Shown here: piece after piece, positions 35,772 through 45,324 of the stretch
How positions within the stretch are numbered: position 1 is the stretch's first letter
Layout: the number at the start of each line of letters is the position of its first letter
Source: Leclercia adecarboxylata
GTDB taxonomy: Bacteria; Pseudomonadota; Gammaproteobacteria; Enterobacterales; Enterobacteriaceae
Direction: 5' to 3'
Assembly: GCF_023639785.1 (NCBI RefSeq)
Contig: NZ_CP098325.1
Coordinates: 3,534,001-3,598,000 of the forward strand
DNA length: 64,000 bases
Notes under the pieces: generated by a model
The model's database searches: none
What the model was told of the DNA's origin: nothing
What the model saw: the letters and a program-made list of their open reading frames with translations, nothing else
Translations under genes and position numbers: made by a program

Positions 35772-36457
35772 TTTGCCGCTCCCTGTAAGGCATCCAGATA
35801 CCACTGGCAGATATGCTCCAGCCGGGTAATGGCGGACCCCACCGTCACGGCCCATGCCCCGTGTCCGATGGCCTGCGCGGCCAGTTGCGGGGAATTGTAG
35901 CGCCCTTCGGCCACCACCCGGCAACCGGCCTGACTCAGCGCAGAAACCAGCGCCAGATCCGGCTCGACGGGCGTGACGTCCGAGGTGTAGCCCGAAAGCG
36001 TTGTGCCAATCAGCTCAACCCCCAGCTGATGGCACCAGAGCCCGTCCTGCTCAGAAGAGCAGTCCGCCATCGCGATGAGCTGATGGTGTCGGATGCGCGT
36101 CAGCAACGCCTCCACCGGCACAGGGCGCGGGCGCTGGGTACCGTCAAAGGCGATGATGCTGGCCCCCGCCTCTGCCAGCGCATCCACATCCTCCAGCCAG
36201 GGGGTAATGCGCACCGGGGTGTCGGGCAGATCGCGTTTAATAATGCCGATAACCGGCACGCTCACCAGGGCGCGTACCGCCCGCAGGTTTGCAATCCCTT
36301 CGATACGCAGCGCCACGGCCCCCGCCTGCTCCGCCGCCAGCGCCATCGCCGCGACGATCTCCGGCTTATCCAGCGGGCTGTGCGGCACCGGCTGACATGA
36401 GACGATCAGCCCGCCATGGGCTTTTACTTTTGTATCCAGTTCATCAAGGAACGACAT
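35768..36457 (-). CDS. nanE: N-acetylmannosamine-6-phosphate 2-epimerase NanE
   Basis: The product is 229 residues, as in E. coli, a TIM barrel with [24 protein letters not shown] and [16 protein letters not shown]. It converts ManNAc-6-P to GlcNAc-6-P for NagA/NagB. It is between nanT (18 bases away) and nanK (overlap). Confidence 0.95.
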
Positions 36458-36475
36458 AACTCCTCCGTTAAAAAT

Positions 36476-37966
36476 TCAGCCTTTGTGTCTGGCAAAGTGG
36501 CTCGCCTTTTGGCCCGGGATAAGGGCGCCGCTGAAGGGTTTTCCGTCGATGGCATCATGGGTGCGCAGGGCTTCCGGATGCAGCCAGCGCTGAACGCGGG
36601 ACGGCATATCAAAACCAATCAGCAGGATGACGACGAACGTCAGGCCAAACGAGAGGGAACAGAGCGCGGTGCCCAGATCCAGACGCTGAGCGATAAACGC
36701 TCCCAGCACCGGGGCCAGTGCGCCGCCCAGCGCGCCGACGTTATAGGTAAACCCGAGCCCGGCCGCGCGCTGATCGGTATCAAAGTAGCCTCCGATCAGT
36801 TTAGGCAGGATCCCGGAGATGCCCTGGCCGAGCATCTGCTGGAAGAAGAGCAGCAGGCCCAGCACCCAGACGCTGCTGCCGCCAATGGTGAAGACCGGAA
36901 TAATCAGCAGCTGTGAGGCCAGCAGGCTACAGACATAGGCTTTGCGCGTGCCGAGCCAGTCACCAAGGAAGCCCCCGGCACAGCAGCCCGCCGCCGCGCC
37001 AAAGCCGCTGAAGAACAGCACCTGGGCTACGGTGGCGGGATCGTAAGCGAGGTCGGTTTTCAGGTACGTCGGCAGCAGGGCCTGGATCGGCCAGGAGTAT
37101 AAGAAGGCAAACAGCACCACCACCATCAGGGTGACGCCGGTCGGCCAGCGCCTGCCGTTGCTTTGCACCATAAAGCTGATGAAGATCCCCGCGCACAGCA
37201 GGCCGAGCACGGCCACTATCGCGGCGCTCTCCAGCTGGCCTGCGAAGCAGAACCACAGCGACACGGCGGCCACCAGGGTCATGGCAATATTGATAAACCG
37301 GTGTTCGCCGCGATACAGAATATCCACCATGGTTTTCACCGGCGCACTGGTCTGCCGCTTCTCTTTCCAGTCTTCCGCTTCCGGGATATTTTTTCGCAGC
37401 CAGAGGGCAAATATGATGGGCAGGATGCCGATGAAGAACAGCGCCCGCCAGCCCCACTCCGGCACCACCAGGCTGTAAACCTGCGCCGCCACTACCGCGC
37501 CAACGGAGAAGCCCGAGATCAGAAAACCGCTGGCTTTGTTGCGCAGGTGTTTGGGCCAGCTTTCGATCACATAGGTGGCGCTGGAGCCATACTCCCCCGC
37601 CATCCCCATGCCGATCACCAGACGGGCGATAAACATGGTGGTGTAGCCCTGGGCCAGGCCGCACGCCAGCGTCCCGACGGAAAAGAGGATAATGCTGCTG
37701 ACCATTGCCAGACGGCGGCCATAGCGATCCCCCATCGCCCCCAGCACCAGGCCGCCGAACCAGCGGGAGATAAAGGCGGCGGAGATCAGGCTGGCGGCGT
37801 GCAGGGTGGTCAGGCCGAATTCGGTTTTTATATCGGTTAACACAAGGGCGATGAGGACAAAATCAAAACCATCAAGAACATAACCGACCCAGGCGGCAGA
37901 AAACGCGCGCCACTGCTGACGGTTGAGGCAACGATACCACGGGACATTTTGTGTCATTGTATTCAT
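36476..37966 (-). CDS. nanT: Sialic acid transporter NanT (MFS)
   Basis: The product is 496 residues, as in E. coli, and very similar to Nan[30 protein letters not shown] and the extra central hydrophobic segments that give 14 helices. It is a proton-coupled inner membrane importer of N-acetylneuraminate. GGAG lies before the ATG at 37966, nine codons inside the longest frame. No NanC porin gene is in the window. Confidence 0.95.
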   Translation of the reverse strand: MNTMTQNVPWYRCLNRQQWRAFSAAWVGYVLDGFDFVLIALVLTDIKTEFGLTTLHAASLISAAFISRWFGGLVLGAMGDRYGRRLAMVSSIILFSVGTLACGLAQGYTTMFIARLVIGMGMAGEYGSSATYVIESWPKHLRNKASGFLISGFSVGAVVAAQVYSLVVPEWGWRALFFIGILPIIFALWLRKNIPEAEDWKEKRQTSAPVKTMVDILYRGEHRFINIAMTLVAAVSLWFCFAGQLESAAIVAVLGLLCAGIFISFMVQSNGRRWPTGVTLMVVVLFAFLYSWPIQALLPTYLKTDLAYDPATVAQVLFFSGFGAAAGCCAGGFLGDWLGTRKAYVCSLLASQLLIIPVFTIGGSSVWVLGLLLFFQQMLGQGISGILPKLIGGYFDTDQRAAGLGFTYNVGALGGALAPVLGAFIAQRLDLGTALCSLSFGLTFVVILLIGFDMPSRVQRWLHPEALRTHDAIDGKPFSGALIPGQKASHFARHKG

Positions 37967-38053
37967 GTCAGTCTCCGCAATGGGAAAACCCATACGCTGT
38001 TTTGCAGGATACAGCTTCAGTGATGCCGGAAATGCCCGGCATCCGGTGTTGTC

Positions 38054-38953
38054 TTATTGTTGGTCTTGTTCTTGCTGGAGCCGCTGCGCTAACGCCCGCA
38101 GCTCAGGCAGGTATTTCTCCTCGACGGGGGCAAACGGCTTGCGGCACAGCGGAACATCAATCACGCCCATATAGTGCAGCACCGTTTTCAGGCCGCGGAA
38201 CACGCCCACTTTGATCAGCAGGTCGATGACCTCGTTACATTTTGTCTGCAACGCGCTGGCGGTGGCGACGTCCCCCTCCTTCAGCGCCCTGATGATCCCC
38301 TGATAGCGCCAGCCCATGATGTTATAGGTGCTGCCGATGCCACCGTCCGCGCCCGCCAGCAGGCCGGAGGCAAAGATCTCATCGTAACCGTTGTACAGCA
38401 CCAGATCCGGATGCGCCCGGCGGATCTGCTCCATCTGAAAAAGATCCCCCGACGTCTGTTTCAGCGCCCCCACGCCCGGAAGGGTCACAAGGGTGTTGAT
38501 CTGTTCGAGCGAGAGTTTCACCCCGCTAAGGGCCGGAATGTTGTACACCACCATCGGTAATCCATCCGCTGAATCAATAATTCCCCGGTAGTGATCGCAG
38601 TGCTCTTCAAAGCTGAACGGATAGTAGAACGGCGTGACGGCGGAGACGGCGTCATAGCCAAAGCGGCTGGCGGCCTGGGCCAGCTGCTGGCTCTCCTGGG
38701 TGCTGACGGTGCCGACGTGGGCAATCAGGGTCACTTTGCCTTTGGCCTCTTCGGCGACGATCTCCAGCACGTCCTGACGTTCGGCACTGTTCTGCACGAA
38801 GGCTTCCCCGGTGGATCCCCCGACGTAGAGGCCGTCCACCCCCTGGGCGATGTTGAACCGTACCAGCTGGCGCAGGCTTTGCGTATCCAGCTTATGCTGG
38901 CGATCGAAGGGTGTAAGAAGCGCGGGCATAACCCCTTTAAGCGTAACGGACAT
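38054..38953 (-). CDS. nanA: N-acetylneuraminate lyase NanA
   Basis: The product is 299 residues (E. coli 297) of the DapA/NAL TIM-barrel family. The Schiff-base lysine is in ALKQTSGD, the catalytic tyrosine in [10 protein letters not shown], and the family GGSTGEAF loop is present. It cleaves sialic acid to ManNAc and pyruvate in the cytoplasm. It is the first gene of nanATEKQ, preceded by the NanR operator. Confidence 0.95.
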   Translation of the reverse strand: MSVTLKGVMPALLTPFDRQHKLDTQSLRQLVRFNIAQGVDGLYVGGSTGEAFVQNSAERQDVLEIVAEEAKGKVTLIAHVGTVSTQESQQLAQAASRFGYDAVSAVTPFYYPFSFEEHCDHYRGIIDSADGLPMVVYNIPALSGVKLSLEQINTLVTLPGVGALKQTSGDLFQMEQIRRAHPDLVLYNGYDEIFASGLLAGADGGIGSTYNIMGWRYQGIIRALKEGDVATASALQTKCNEVIDLLIKVGVFRGLKTVLHYMGVIDVPLCRKPFAPVEEKYLPELRALAQRLQQEQDQQ

Positions 38954-38989
38954 AGATACCTCGAATGTGTTGTGACGATGTTTTAACGG

Positions 38990-39012
38990 TAGACCTTTAT
39001 ACCTGTTATACC
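38990..39012 (-). promoter_or_regulatory. NanR operator upstream of nanA (three GGTATA-type repeats)
   Basis: On the minus strand GGTATA (39012-39007), ACA, GGTATA (39003-38998), AA and GGTCTA (38995-38990) follow one another. The spacing is the same as in the known E. coli operator of three direct GGTATA repeats; only the third repeat has one changed base. The repeats end 37 bases before the nanA ATG, so NanR binding would block the nanA promoter until sialic acid is present. Confidence 0.88.
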
Positions 39013-39077
39013 AGACAGATTAAAAACAGCGCGACAGAAATGCGCAGAACGCGATCTACTTCACTAAACGATCGAGG

Positions 39078-39863
39078 TTACTTGCGGCGCTTTTTGCCCT
39101 GCTCGAAGGCATGCCAGGTGGCGAAAACGCTGGTGAGGTGAGCCTGTAACGCCTGTTCCGCCGCATCGGGATCGCGGCTGCGGATGGCGTTAAAGATGGC
39201 GATATGTTGTTGATAGCTGGTGTTATTGTGCTCGTGCAGCGCCTGCTCAGGTACCGCAGGACGGGCGGCGATCAGCCAGTCGATCAGCGCCACGTGGATC
39301 GACATAAAAATAGGGTTGTTGGGGATCTCCGCCAGCACGCGGTGAAACTCCACGTCGGAGCGGATAAACAGGGCGTTGTCATCCAGCGACTGGCTGTTCA
39401 GCTCCAGGGCTTTTTCCAGCAGGGCAATCTGCTCATCGCTGGCATGCTGTGCGGCATGGCGCACCAGGCTGGATTCAAAAAACAGGCGCAGCTGTTCAAA
39501 GTGGGCAATTCCGCCCGGGTGGGCGAGAAAATCTTTCGCCATGCCGGAAAGTTCCCCGATGATGGTGTCCGCAGACGGACGCGAAATACGGGCGCGCTCG
39601 CCGTTCTGGATCTGCACCAGCCCTTTACGCTTTAACGCCGCTAGCGCCTCGCGCACCGAAGGCCGCCCAACGTTGAAAAAGGCCATCAGTTCGCGTTCGG
39701 AAGGAAGCTGTTCCCCTTCGGCGAACTCGCGGCGGCGGATCATCTGCTCCAGCTCTTCTTCCACCATCTCGGACAATTTTTTGCGCGCCAGCGGGCGGCG
39801 ACGCAACGTGCGCCCAATGGCCTCAGAGGAGATTTCTGTCTGTTTTTCGCTGGAAAGAGTCAT
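39078..39863 (-). CDS. nanR: Sialic acid-responsive GntR-family repressor NanR
   Basis: The product is 261 residues (E. coli 263). The winged-helix domain has [23 protein letters not shown] and the recognition region [21 protein letters not shown]; an FCD domain follows. The N-terminal extension before the helix-turn-helix, typical of NanR, is kept. The frame is open further upstream to 39965, but homology begins near the ATG at 39863. It lies upstream of nanA on the same strand, with the operator between them. Confidence 0.93.
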   Translation of the reverse strand: MTLSSEKQTEISSEAIGRTLRRRPLARKKLSEMVEEELEQMIRRREFAEGEQLPSERELMAFFNVGRPSVREALAALKRKGLVQIQNGERARISRPSADTIIGELSGMAKDFLAHPGGIAHFEQLRLFFESSLVRHAAQHASDEQIALLEKALELNSQSLDDNALFIRSDVEFHRVLAEIPNNPIFMSIHVALIDWLIAARPAVPEQALHEHNNTSYQQHIAIFNAIRSRDPDAAEQALQAHLTSVFATWHAFEQGKKRRK

Positions 39864-40501
39864 AGACGTTACATCGTAAGAAGTTGAGTGAAGACGTTCT
39901 TTATCATACCACAGGCGTTTGTACCAGGTGTTATGGGTTACGCAGGCCGTGGGGCTGACCGCCACCCGGCGATGTCACAGCGGTACAACCTGATGTTCTT
40001 TCCCGAGGGTAAATATCGGCACGGTCGGCTCCCTCTCCATTCAGGGAGAGGGCTGGGGTGAGGGGGAACATGCGACCGAGGTGGTGATTCCGTTCACCTT
40101 AGGTTCCTTGCTTCTCTGATTCACCTGAACCGGTGAACGTGCCAGGGTGGCTCAATCGCCACCACCCTGGCGACCCGGGCTCCCGGCAAGAAAACCGCCG
40201 CTTCTCGGTTTGTACTTTATTCTTCTGAACGTTCTCCATCGCTGGTTTTGTCGTTTCGTAGGCCGGGTAAGCGAAGCGCCACCCGGCGATGTCTTACCGG
40301 TGCGGCCTGATTCCCTCACCCCGACCCTCAGCCCATAGGGAGAGGGAGCAAACATTAAAACGTCCTAAAACTGTGACCTCACCGCAAACACATAAATAAC
40401 AATGCCCTGAATACCCTTGCCGACGCGCTTGCCCCTTTCTACGCTTATCTCACGCAGGGCCCTACACCAAATAATCCTGCGCTCTGTTAAAGGGAGACCC
40501 T
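39864..40501. other. Repeat-rich gap between nanR and the YceI-family gene
   Basis: I see no gene here. The gap holds REP-like palindromes (39945-39970 and 40262-40287), a CCCTCTCC/GGAGAGGG hairpin (40031-40052), a related diverged unit (about 40313-40349) and a perfect 10-bp inverted repeat, GCCAGGGTGG/CCACCCTGGC (40141-40150 and 40162-40171). Such clusters mark boundaries between gene blocks and may be assembly or rearrangement points. Confidence 0.7.
40262..40287. repeat. REP-like palindrome
   Basis: GCCGGGT (40262-40268) pairs with ACCCGGC (40281-40287) around AAGCGAAGCGCC. The sequence closely resembles the units at 4909-4936 and 39945-39970. Confidence 0.7.
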
Positions 40502-41059
40502 ATGCTGCGCCTCACTCTTCTGCTGATCGTCACGCTCGTTTGCCCGTCGCTCTGCGCAGCGCCCGTGGTATACGCCATCGACACACAGAAGACAGCCATC
40601 AAACTGTCGTGGCGCGCCTTCGCTGGCATCCCCTCCTGGGCGCATCTCAGTGGGGTAACAGGCTCGGTGACGTTGAACCCGGACAATGAATTTGAGGATC
40701 ATATCCAGGTGACGGTGCCGGTCGCCACGCTGCAGGCCTCCAACAACCTGCTCACCTGGCAGCTGAAGAGCAACATGTTTTTCGACGCCGCGCGTTATCC
40801 GACAATCACCTTTTCCAGCACCCGGGTGGTGAAGCTCAGGGACGATCGTTACCGCGCCTTCGGCACGCTCAACGTGCGGGATCTCAACCGTCCGGTGATC
40901 CTCGACGCCACGCTGGATCGCCTTCCGGGTAAGGCGATCGCCCTGCACGCCACCACCGCTATCTCACGTTCGGCGTATAAAATGGATCGCTTTGCGCTGG
41001 TGGTGGACGATCGCATCGCCATTGCCATTGATATCCAGACGAAACCGTCCAGCGACTAA
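40502..41059 (+). CDS. Secreted YceI-family protein
   Basis: The product is 185 residues with a signal peptide (MLRLTLLLIVTLVCPSLCA, cleavage before AP). The YceI lipocalin-like domain is seen in VYAIDTQKTAIKLSWRAFAG, NMFFDAARYPTITFSS and RAFGTLNVRDLNRPV. YceI-like proteins bind isoprenoid-type lipids in the periplasm; the ligand here is unknown. It is a stand-alone gene between the nan operon and the adhesin locus, with GGGAGA upstream of the ATG. Confidence 0.82.
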   Translation: MLRLTLLLIVTLVCPSLCAAPVVYAIDTQKTAIKLSWRAFAGIPSWAHLSGVTGSVTLNPDNEFEDHIQVTVPVATLQASNNLLTWQLKSNMFFDAARYPTITFSSTRVVKLRDDRYRAFGTLNVRDLNRPVILDATLDRLPGKAIALHATTAISRSAYKMDRFALVVDDRIAIAIDIQTKPSSD

Positions 41060-41769
41060 ACGCACCTTTCTTCCCTTTATTCGATAATATTTATTAATAA
41101 TTATCCCGGCAAAAGCCGTATAGCTGCTCTATACTGCCTGACCATCTGTCGCGGTAAAGGATAAAATAATACGAACGTCGTAGAGCAATTTGCAGAGTAC
41201 ATTATTTAAAAGATAAAAATTCATACTTTTGTATTATTTCCTGTCTCAGCGGGGCTTCTGCTAGCAAAAAGCCAGCATATTGCAATGATGTAAATAATAA
41301 ACCCACAGGCTTTATAAACATCATTCACATAATGCCGCCCTGCCCCGCATTTAATTAATAAAAACGGCAATTTCATCGCCATGAATTGTGATCGGCCGCA
41401 ATATCCATAATGCGCTATTTCGCTGTAGCAATAGCCACCAACCCGCACCCCACAAGGCTTGCAGCCATGCAAGCGCTACAGCCCGACGCCTTAAGCATGC
41501 ATCAGACCAGGCTAACTATCGGCTATTCTTTATTTCACCGCTTCGTCATTTGCGCTTTTAGTCCTTTCTGGCTATATCCTTTTAAAGCAATAATGAGACG
41601 CTGGCAGTATTAATAACAGGGATGACAAAAAACCTATCTGAAAGCAAAAACATTACAGCAGGTCACTATTTCTAACAAATAGTGTCTCCTTCGGGACGCT
41701 TAAATTCTGCTGACGAAAAACGAATTTATACACACAGCATGTCATTACACTCTGGTGGGAGTAATACAA
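41060..41769 (+). promoter_or_regulatory. Long AT-rich leader region of the mini-adhesin
   Basis: This 710-base gap has no credible gene and is much richer in A+T than its neighbours. It carries a 30-base segment (41549-41578) that recurs at 45028-45057 before the giant adhesin gene with 26 of 30 bases identical. It ends with a ribosome-binding segment (GGGAGTAATACAAATG) also shared with the giant gene. Such AT-rich leaders before adhesin genes are often bound by H-NS; that is inference. Confidence 0.6.
41549..41578 (+). repeat. Shared upstream element, copy 1 (mini-adhesin)
   Basis: This 30-base element starts TTTGCGCTT and ends TTTCTGGCTATATC. It matches 45028-45057 without gaps except for four substitutions. 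It lies 192 bases before the mini-adhesin ATG; in the giant gene the distance is 268 bases. Confidence 0.7.
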
Positions 41770-44547
41770 ATGAGTAAATTCACTGTCATCTCCAGACTAA
41801 CGCATCAAGAAACCGTGGCTGAAGGCAATCAGATCGTTCTGGGCGAAGATTCCGTTGTTAAGCTCCAGGCTGGCAGGGGCGATATTGCCAGCTATTCCCG
41901 CAGCAATAACGATCTTCTGGTCAGAATGACCAACGGCGAAACCGTGACGCTGAAGAACTACTACGTCAACAACCACAAGCTGGTGCTGGATGAAAACGGC
42001 GCGCTGTGGTGGATTGACGATCCGCTGGCGGTGGAGCGTTACCAGTCGATCCCCTCCACCGATGCGCTGATAGCGGGTAACGTCAGTAACTCATCCAGTG
42101 ATACCCCAATCTGGCCGTGGGTGCTGGGCGGTGTGGCCGCTGCGGGCGGTATTGCCCTGGCAGCAGGCGGTGGTGGTGGCGGCGGCGGGGGTGGCGGTGA
42201 TGACAGAATCGATCCCGGTCCGGCTGCGACGGATACCACGCCACCCGGTGCGCCAACGAACCTGCACTTCGCCAACGGTAACACCCAGCTGCTCGGCAGC
42301 GCCGAAGCCAACAGCACGGTGACCATCACCGATGCCAGCGGCAACGTGGTGGGTAAAGCCAGGACCAACGGCAACGGCGAGTTCACCGTCGAGCTGGGTA
42401 CGCCTTACACCAACGGCGAAACCCTGACGGCGATAGCCACCGACGGCTCTGGCAACGTCAGCCCGCCAACCAGCATTACCGCCGCAGATACTACTGCGCC
42501 GGATGCGCCAATGATTATCATCGCGGACGATGACGTCGGCAGCATTACGGGCGCGCTGGACAGCGACGGGACCACCGACGATCCGCGCCCGGTATTTAGC
42601 GGCAGCGGCGAGGCCGGGTCGACCATCACAATCTATGACAACGGTAAAAACATCGGCAGCACGGTGGTAAACAGCGACGGCAGCTGGACGTTTACCCCAG
42701 CCTCCGATCTGGCTGACGGCCTGCATCAGATCACCGCCAGCGCCACCGACCCGGCAGGCAATACCGGCCCGGATTCCCCCGCGTTTACCCTCACCATCGA
42801 TACCCAGGCGCCCAACGCGCCGGTGCTGCAGGTGATGGACAGCGTGGGTAACATTCAGGGGTTCGTCACCGCCGGTGGCTTTACCGATGCCACCCAGCCG
42901 TTGCTGAGCGGCACGGGCGATCCCGGCAGCACCATTACCCTCTACCATAACGAGCTGCTGCTGGCGGAGATCATCGTCCCGGACAACGGCTCCTGGAGCT
43001 ACACACCCGTCGAGCCGCTGGAGGAAGGGGAGCACAGCTTCACCCTGACGGAGACGGATGTCGCGGGCAACCTGAGCCCCACCTCCGCGCCCTTTGCGTT
43101 TACCGTCGACCTTACGCCACCGGCCGCGCCGGGTGGCCTGGCGATCAACGCCACTGGCACCCTTCTCACCGGCAGCGCCGAGCCCAACTCGACGGTCACG
43201 GTCACCAACGACCTGGGCGAAAGCCTGGGCACCGCCACCGCCGATGTTAACGGGGCATTTACGCTGACCCTGACCCCCGCGCAGGTTAACGGCGAAACGC
43301 TGAGCGTCGTCGCCACGGACCGGGCAGGCAATGAAGGACCTGAGGCGCCGCTGATCGTGCCGGACATCACCCCTCCGGCGGCGCCGACCGCCCTTGTCGT
43401 CGCCGAAACGGGCGACAGCGTGAGCGGTGAAGCGGAAGCCAATGCGCGCATTTCAATACGCGATGCTACGGGCCAGGAGATTGGTTCCGGCACCGTGGAG
43501 GCCGACGGTAAGTTCGTCGTTACTATCTCCCCTAACCAGCTCAACGGCGAAGTGCTGACGGTCTATGCCTTCGACACCACCAATAACCAGAGTCCGCCCG
43601 CTCAGGCCACGGCGAATGATTCCACCCCACCGGCTGCGCCTGCCAACCTTGATGTCTCCGACGATGGCCTGGCGCTCACCGGCACCGCGGAGACTGGCAG
43701 CACCGTGACGATCATGGAAGGCACCACTAAACTCGGCGAAGTGGTGGTGGGCGAATCGGGGAGCTTCTCCTTCACGCTGCCGACCGCCAAACTGAACGGT
43801 GAGATTATGAGCCTGACCGCCACCGATCACGCGGGCAATACCAGCGAGCCCGGCACGGTAGAGGCGGATGACACGACGCCACCGGCCACACCGATCATCA
43901 CCAACGTGGCGGATGACGTGCCTGAAACGCTGGGTACCGTGGTCAGCGGATCCTTAACCGACGATCGCACGCCGCTGATCTCCGGTACCGGTGAGATCGG
44001 CACCAAAATTTATGTCTACAGCGAGGCCATTCAGATCGGGATGACGGAAGTCGACTCTTCGGGCAACTGGTCGTTCCAGGTACCCGCCAGCCTGACCAAT
44101 GGGATCCACTCCCTCACCGCCGACGCCGTTGACCGCCGGGGCAATCACAGCCTGATCTCCGACACCTGGACAATTGACGTTGATCCGGCGGCCCCTAACC
44201 CACCGACCACCACGCCAGCAGCCACGGCCTCTGCCCTGAGCGCCACCACGACCGGGGATACGCTGATCTTCAACGTGCTCAGTGATAACGGCGGGGACCA
44301 CGTCAGCAACTTCTCGCTGGCGGGGGGAGATAAGATCGACATCAGCGAGTTGCTGGAGGGGTGGAATGGCGATCGCAGCACGCTGGGGAATTATCTCCAG
44401 GTCAACAGCAGCGATGGCAGCACCACCATCAGTATCGACCGGGATGGGGCGGGCACCAGCTATGCTCCGGCCACGCTGGTGACGCTGGACGACGTCCAGA
44501 CCACGTATGAGGAGCTGGTGAACCAGAATCATATTATTACCGGTTAG
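41770..44547 (+). CDS. BapA-type mini-adhesin, type I secreted, seven Ig-like domains
   Basis: The product is 925 residues and I see no cysteine. An N-terminal BapA-prefix-like domain (about 1-110, starting MSKFTVISRLTH) precedes a hydrophobic segment, PIWPWVLGGVAAAGGIALAAG, and a run of about 12 glycines (133-144). Seven bacterial Ig-like domains follow, joined by DTTPPAAP-type linkers. The C-terminus (from about 820) is a type I secretion target domain ending TTYEELVNQNHIITG. The giant adhesin downstream has the same head and tail, so this looks like a short paralogue exported by the same TolC/ABC system. The start at 41770 has GGGAG at suitable distance. Confidence 0.85.
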   Translation: MSKFTVISRLTHQETVAEGNQIVLGEDSVVKLQAGRGDIASYSRSNNDLLVRMTNGETVTLKNYYVNNHKLVLDENGALWWIDDPLAVERYQSIPSTDALIAGNVSNSSSDTPIWPWVLGGVAAAGGIALAAGGGGGGGGGGGDDRIDPGPAATDTTPPGAPTNLHFANGNTQLLGSAEANSTVTITDASGNVVGKARTNGNGEFTVELGTPYTNGETLTAIATDGSGNVSPPTSITAADTTAPDAPMIIIADDDVGSITGALDSDGTTDDPRPVFSGSGEAGSTITIYDNGKNIGSTVVNSDGSWTFTPASDLADGLHQITASATDPAGNTGPDSPAFTLTIDTQAPNAPVLQVMDSVGNIQGFVTAGGFTDATQPLLSGTGDPGSTITLYHNELLLAEIIVPDNGSWSYTPVEPLEEGEHSFTLTETDVAGNLSPTSAPFAFTVDLTPPAAPGGLAINATGTLLTGSAEPNSTVTVTNDLGESLGTATADVNGAFTLTLTPAQVNGETLSVVATDRAGNEGPEAPLIVPDITPPAAPTALVVAETGDSVSGEAEANARISIRDATGQEIGSGTVEADGKFVVTISPNQLNGEVLTVYAFDTTNNQSPPAQATANDSTPPAAPANLDVSDDGLALTGTAETGSTVTIMEGTTKLGEVVVGESGSFSFTLPTAKLNGEIMSLTATDHAGNTSEPGTVEADDTTPPATPIITNVADDVPETLGTVVSGSLTDDRTPLISGTGEIGTKIYVYSEAIQIGMTEVDSSGNWSFQVPASLTNGIHSLTADAVDRRGNHSLISDTWTIDVDPAAPNPPTTTPAATASALSATTTGDTLIFNVLSDNGGDHVSNFSLAGGDKIDISELLEGWNGDRSTLGNYLQVNSSDGSTTISIDRDGAGTSYAPATLVTLDDVQTTYEELVNQNHIITG

Positions 44548-44558
44548 CACGGACTATC

Positions 44559-44581
44559 CCCTCTCCCCTGTGGGGAGAGGG
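44559..44581 (+). terminator. Hairpin after the mini-adhesin gene
   Basis: CCCTCTCCCC and GGGGAGAGGG form a perfect 10-bp stem with a TGT loop, 11 bases after the stop codon. TTAGATTTT follows. It likely separates the mini-adhesin transcript from the giant adhesin gene. Confidence 0.65.
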
Positions 44582-44594
44582 TTAGATTTTCCAG

Positions 44595-44620
44595 GCCCGG
44601 CAAGCGCAGCGCCGCCGGGC
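44595..44620. repeat. REP-like palindrome
   Basis: GCCCGGC (44595-44601) pairs with GCCGGGC (44614-44620) around AAGCGCAGCGCC, like the other REP-type units in the window. Confidence 0.7.
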
Positions 44621-45324
44621 AACACCGCGCACGGCATTAAATAACCCCACCTTTAACCCAATAAATATTCTGACATTTGTCACATTAATGCTAATGCTAC
44701 TAAATACCCTGGTTGCCTTAACTTAAACGATCATCTAAATAGCACAGCAAATCACTATTTCAACTCCTGAAATCTACACTTGCCAAATATATCACAAACA
44801 GTTTTCAGTTCATTCTCGCTTAATTATTTGTGCAGCCACACTGAAATAAGCACACTACTTATTTCACCATGCGTAATATTCCCATCTTATTAAATCTTCG
44901 ATATAAAATCGCCGCCACACCCTGATTCAGGCACCCGATGAACCCGCGCCGCGCCTGAATTCTTTATTTCCAACCTGTGCGAAATAACGTTTTCAATCCC
45001 GCTAAACATTTATTCATTCAGGCTTAATTTGCGCTTCTGATACTTTCTGGCTATATCAAATTCAGTCAATCATGAATTCTCACGATTATCTAAGACAAGG
45101 ATTTTACCGCCGAAAATATATTCCCAATTGAATTACCCATTAAGAAGTAGGGCCTATATGTCGCTGCCACCATCGCTATATTGGCAGCCCTTAATCACTT
45201 TCAAATAATTACCCTGGGTCATTGTTTTAAATAAACACTTTCCCTACGGGTGGAGCTCAATCTGCTGAAAAGAAATGGTTAATACTGCGCGCCATTTCAC
45301 TGCACACTGCCGGGAGTAATACAC
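44621..45324 (+). promoter_or_regulatory. AT-rich upstream region of the giant adhesin gene
   Basis: About 700 bases without a credible gene, strongly A+T rich. It contains the 30-base element shared with the mini-adhesin (45028-45057), an AATCTGCTGA segment also present in that leader, and the common GGGAGTAATACACATG start context. Its own promoter is likely, but I cannot fix the -10/-35 positions. Confidence 0.6.
45028..45057 (+). repeat. Shared upstream element, copy 2 (giant adhesin)
   Basis: This copy matches 41549-41578 at 26 of 30 positions. Conservation of a non-coding segment between the two adhesin leaders points to duplication of the gene with its promoter, or to a common control site. 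Confidence 0.7.

Noticed and set aside
41410..41613. A 67-codon plus-strand open frame upstream of the mini-adhesin
   Set aside because: It has no ribosome-binding site or recognisable domain, and it overlaps the conserved 30-base upstream element, so it is more likely leader DNA.
42160..42210. The glycine-codon run as a phase-variation tract
   Set aside because: The GGN codons are mixed, so there is no long homopolymer or perfect short repeat that would slip easily. Loss of frame by slippage is not expected.
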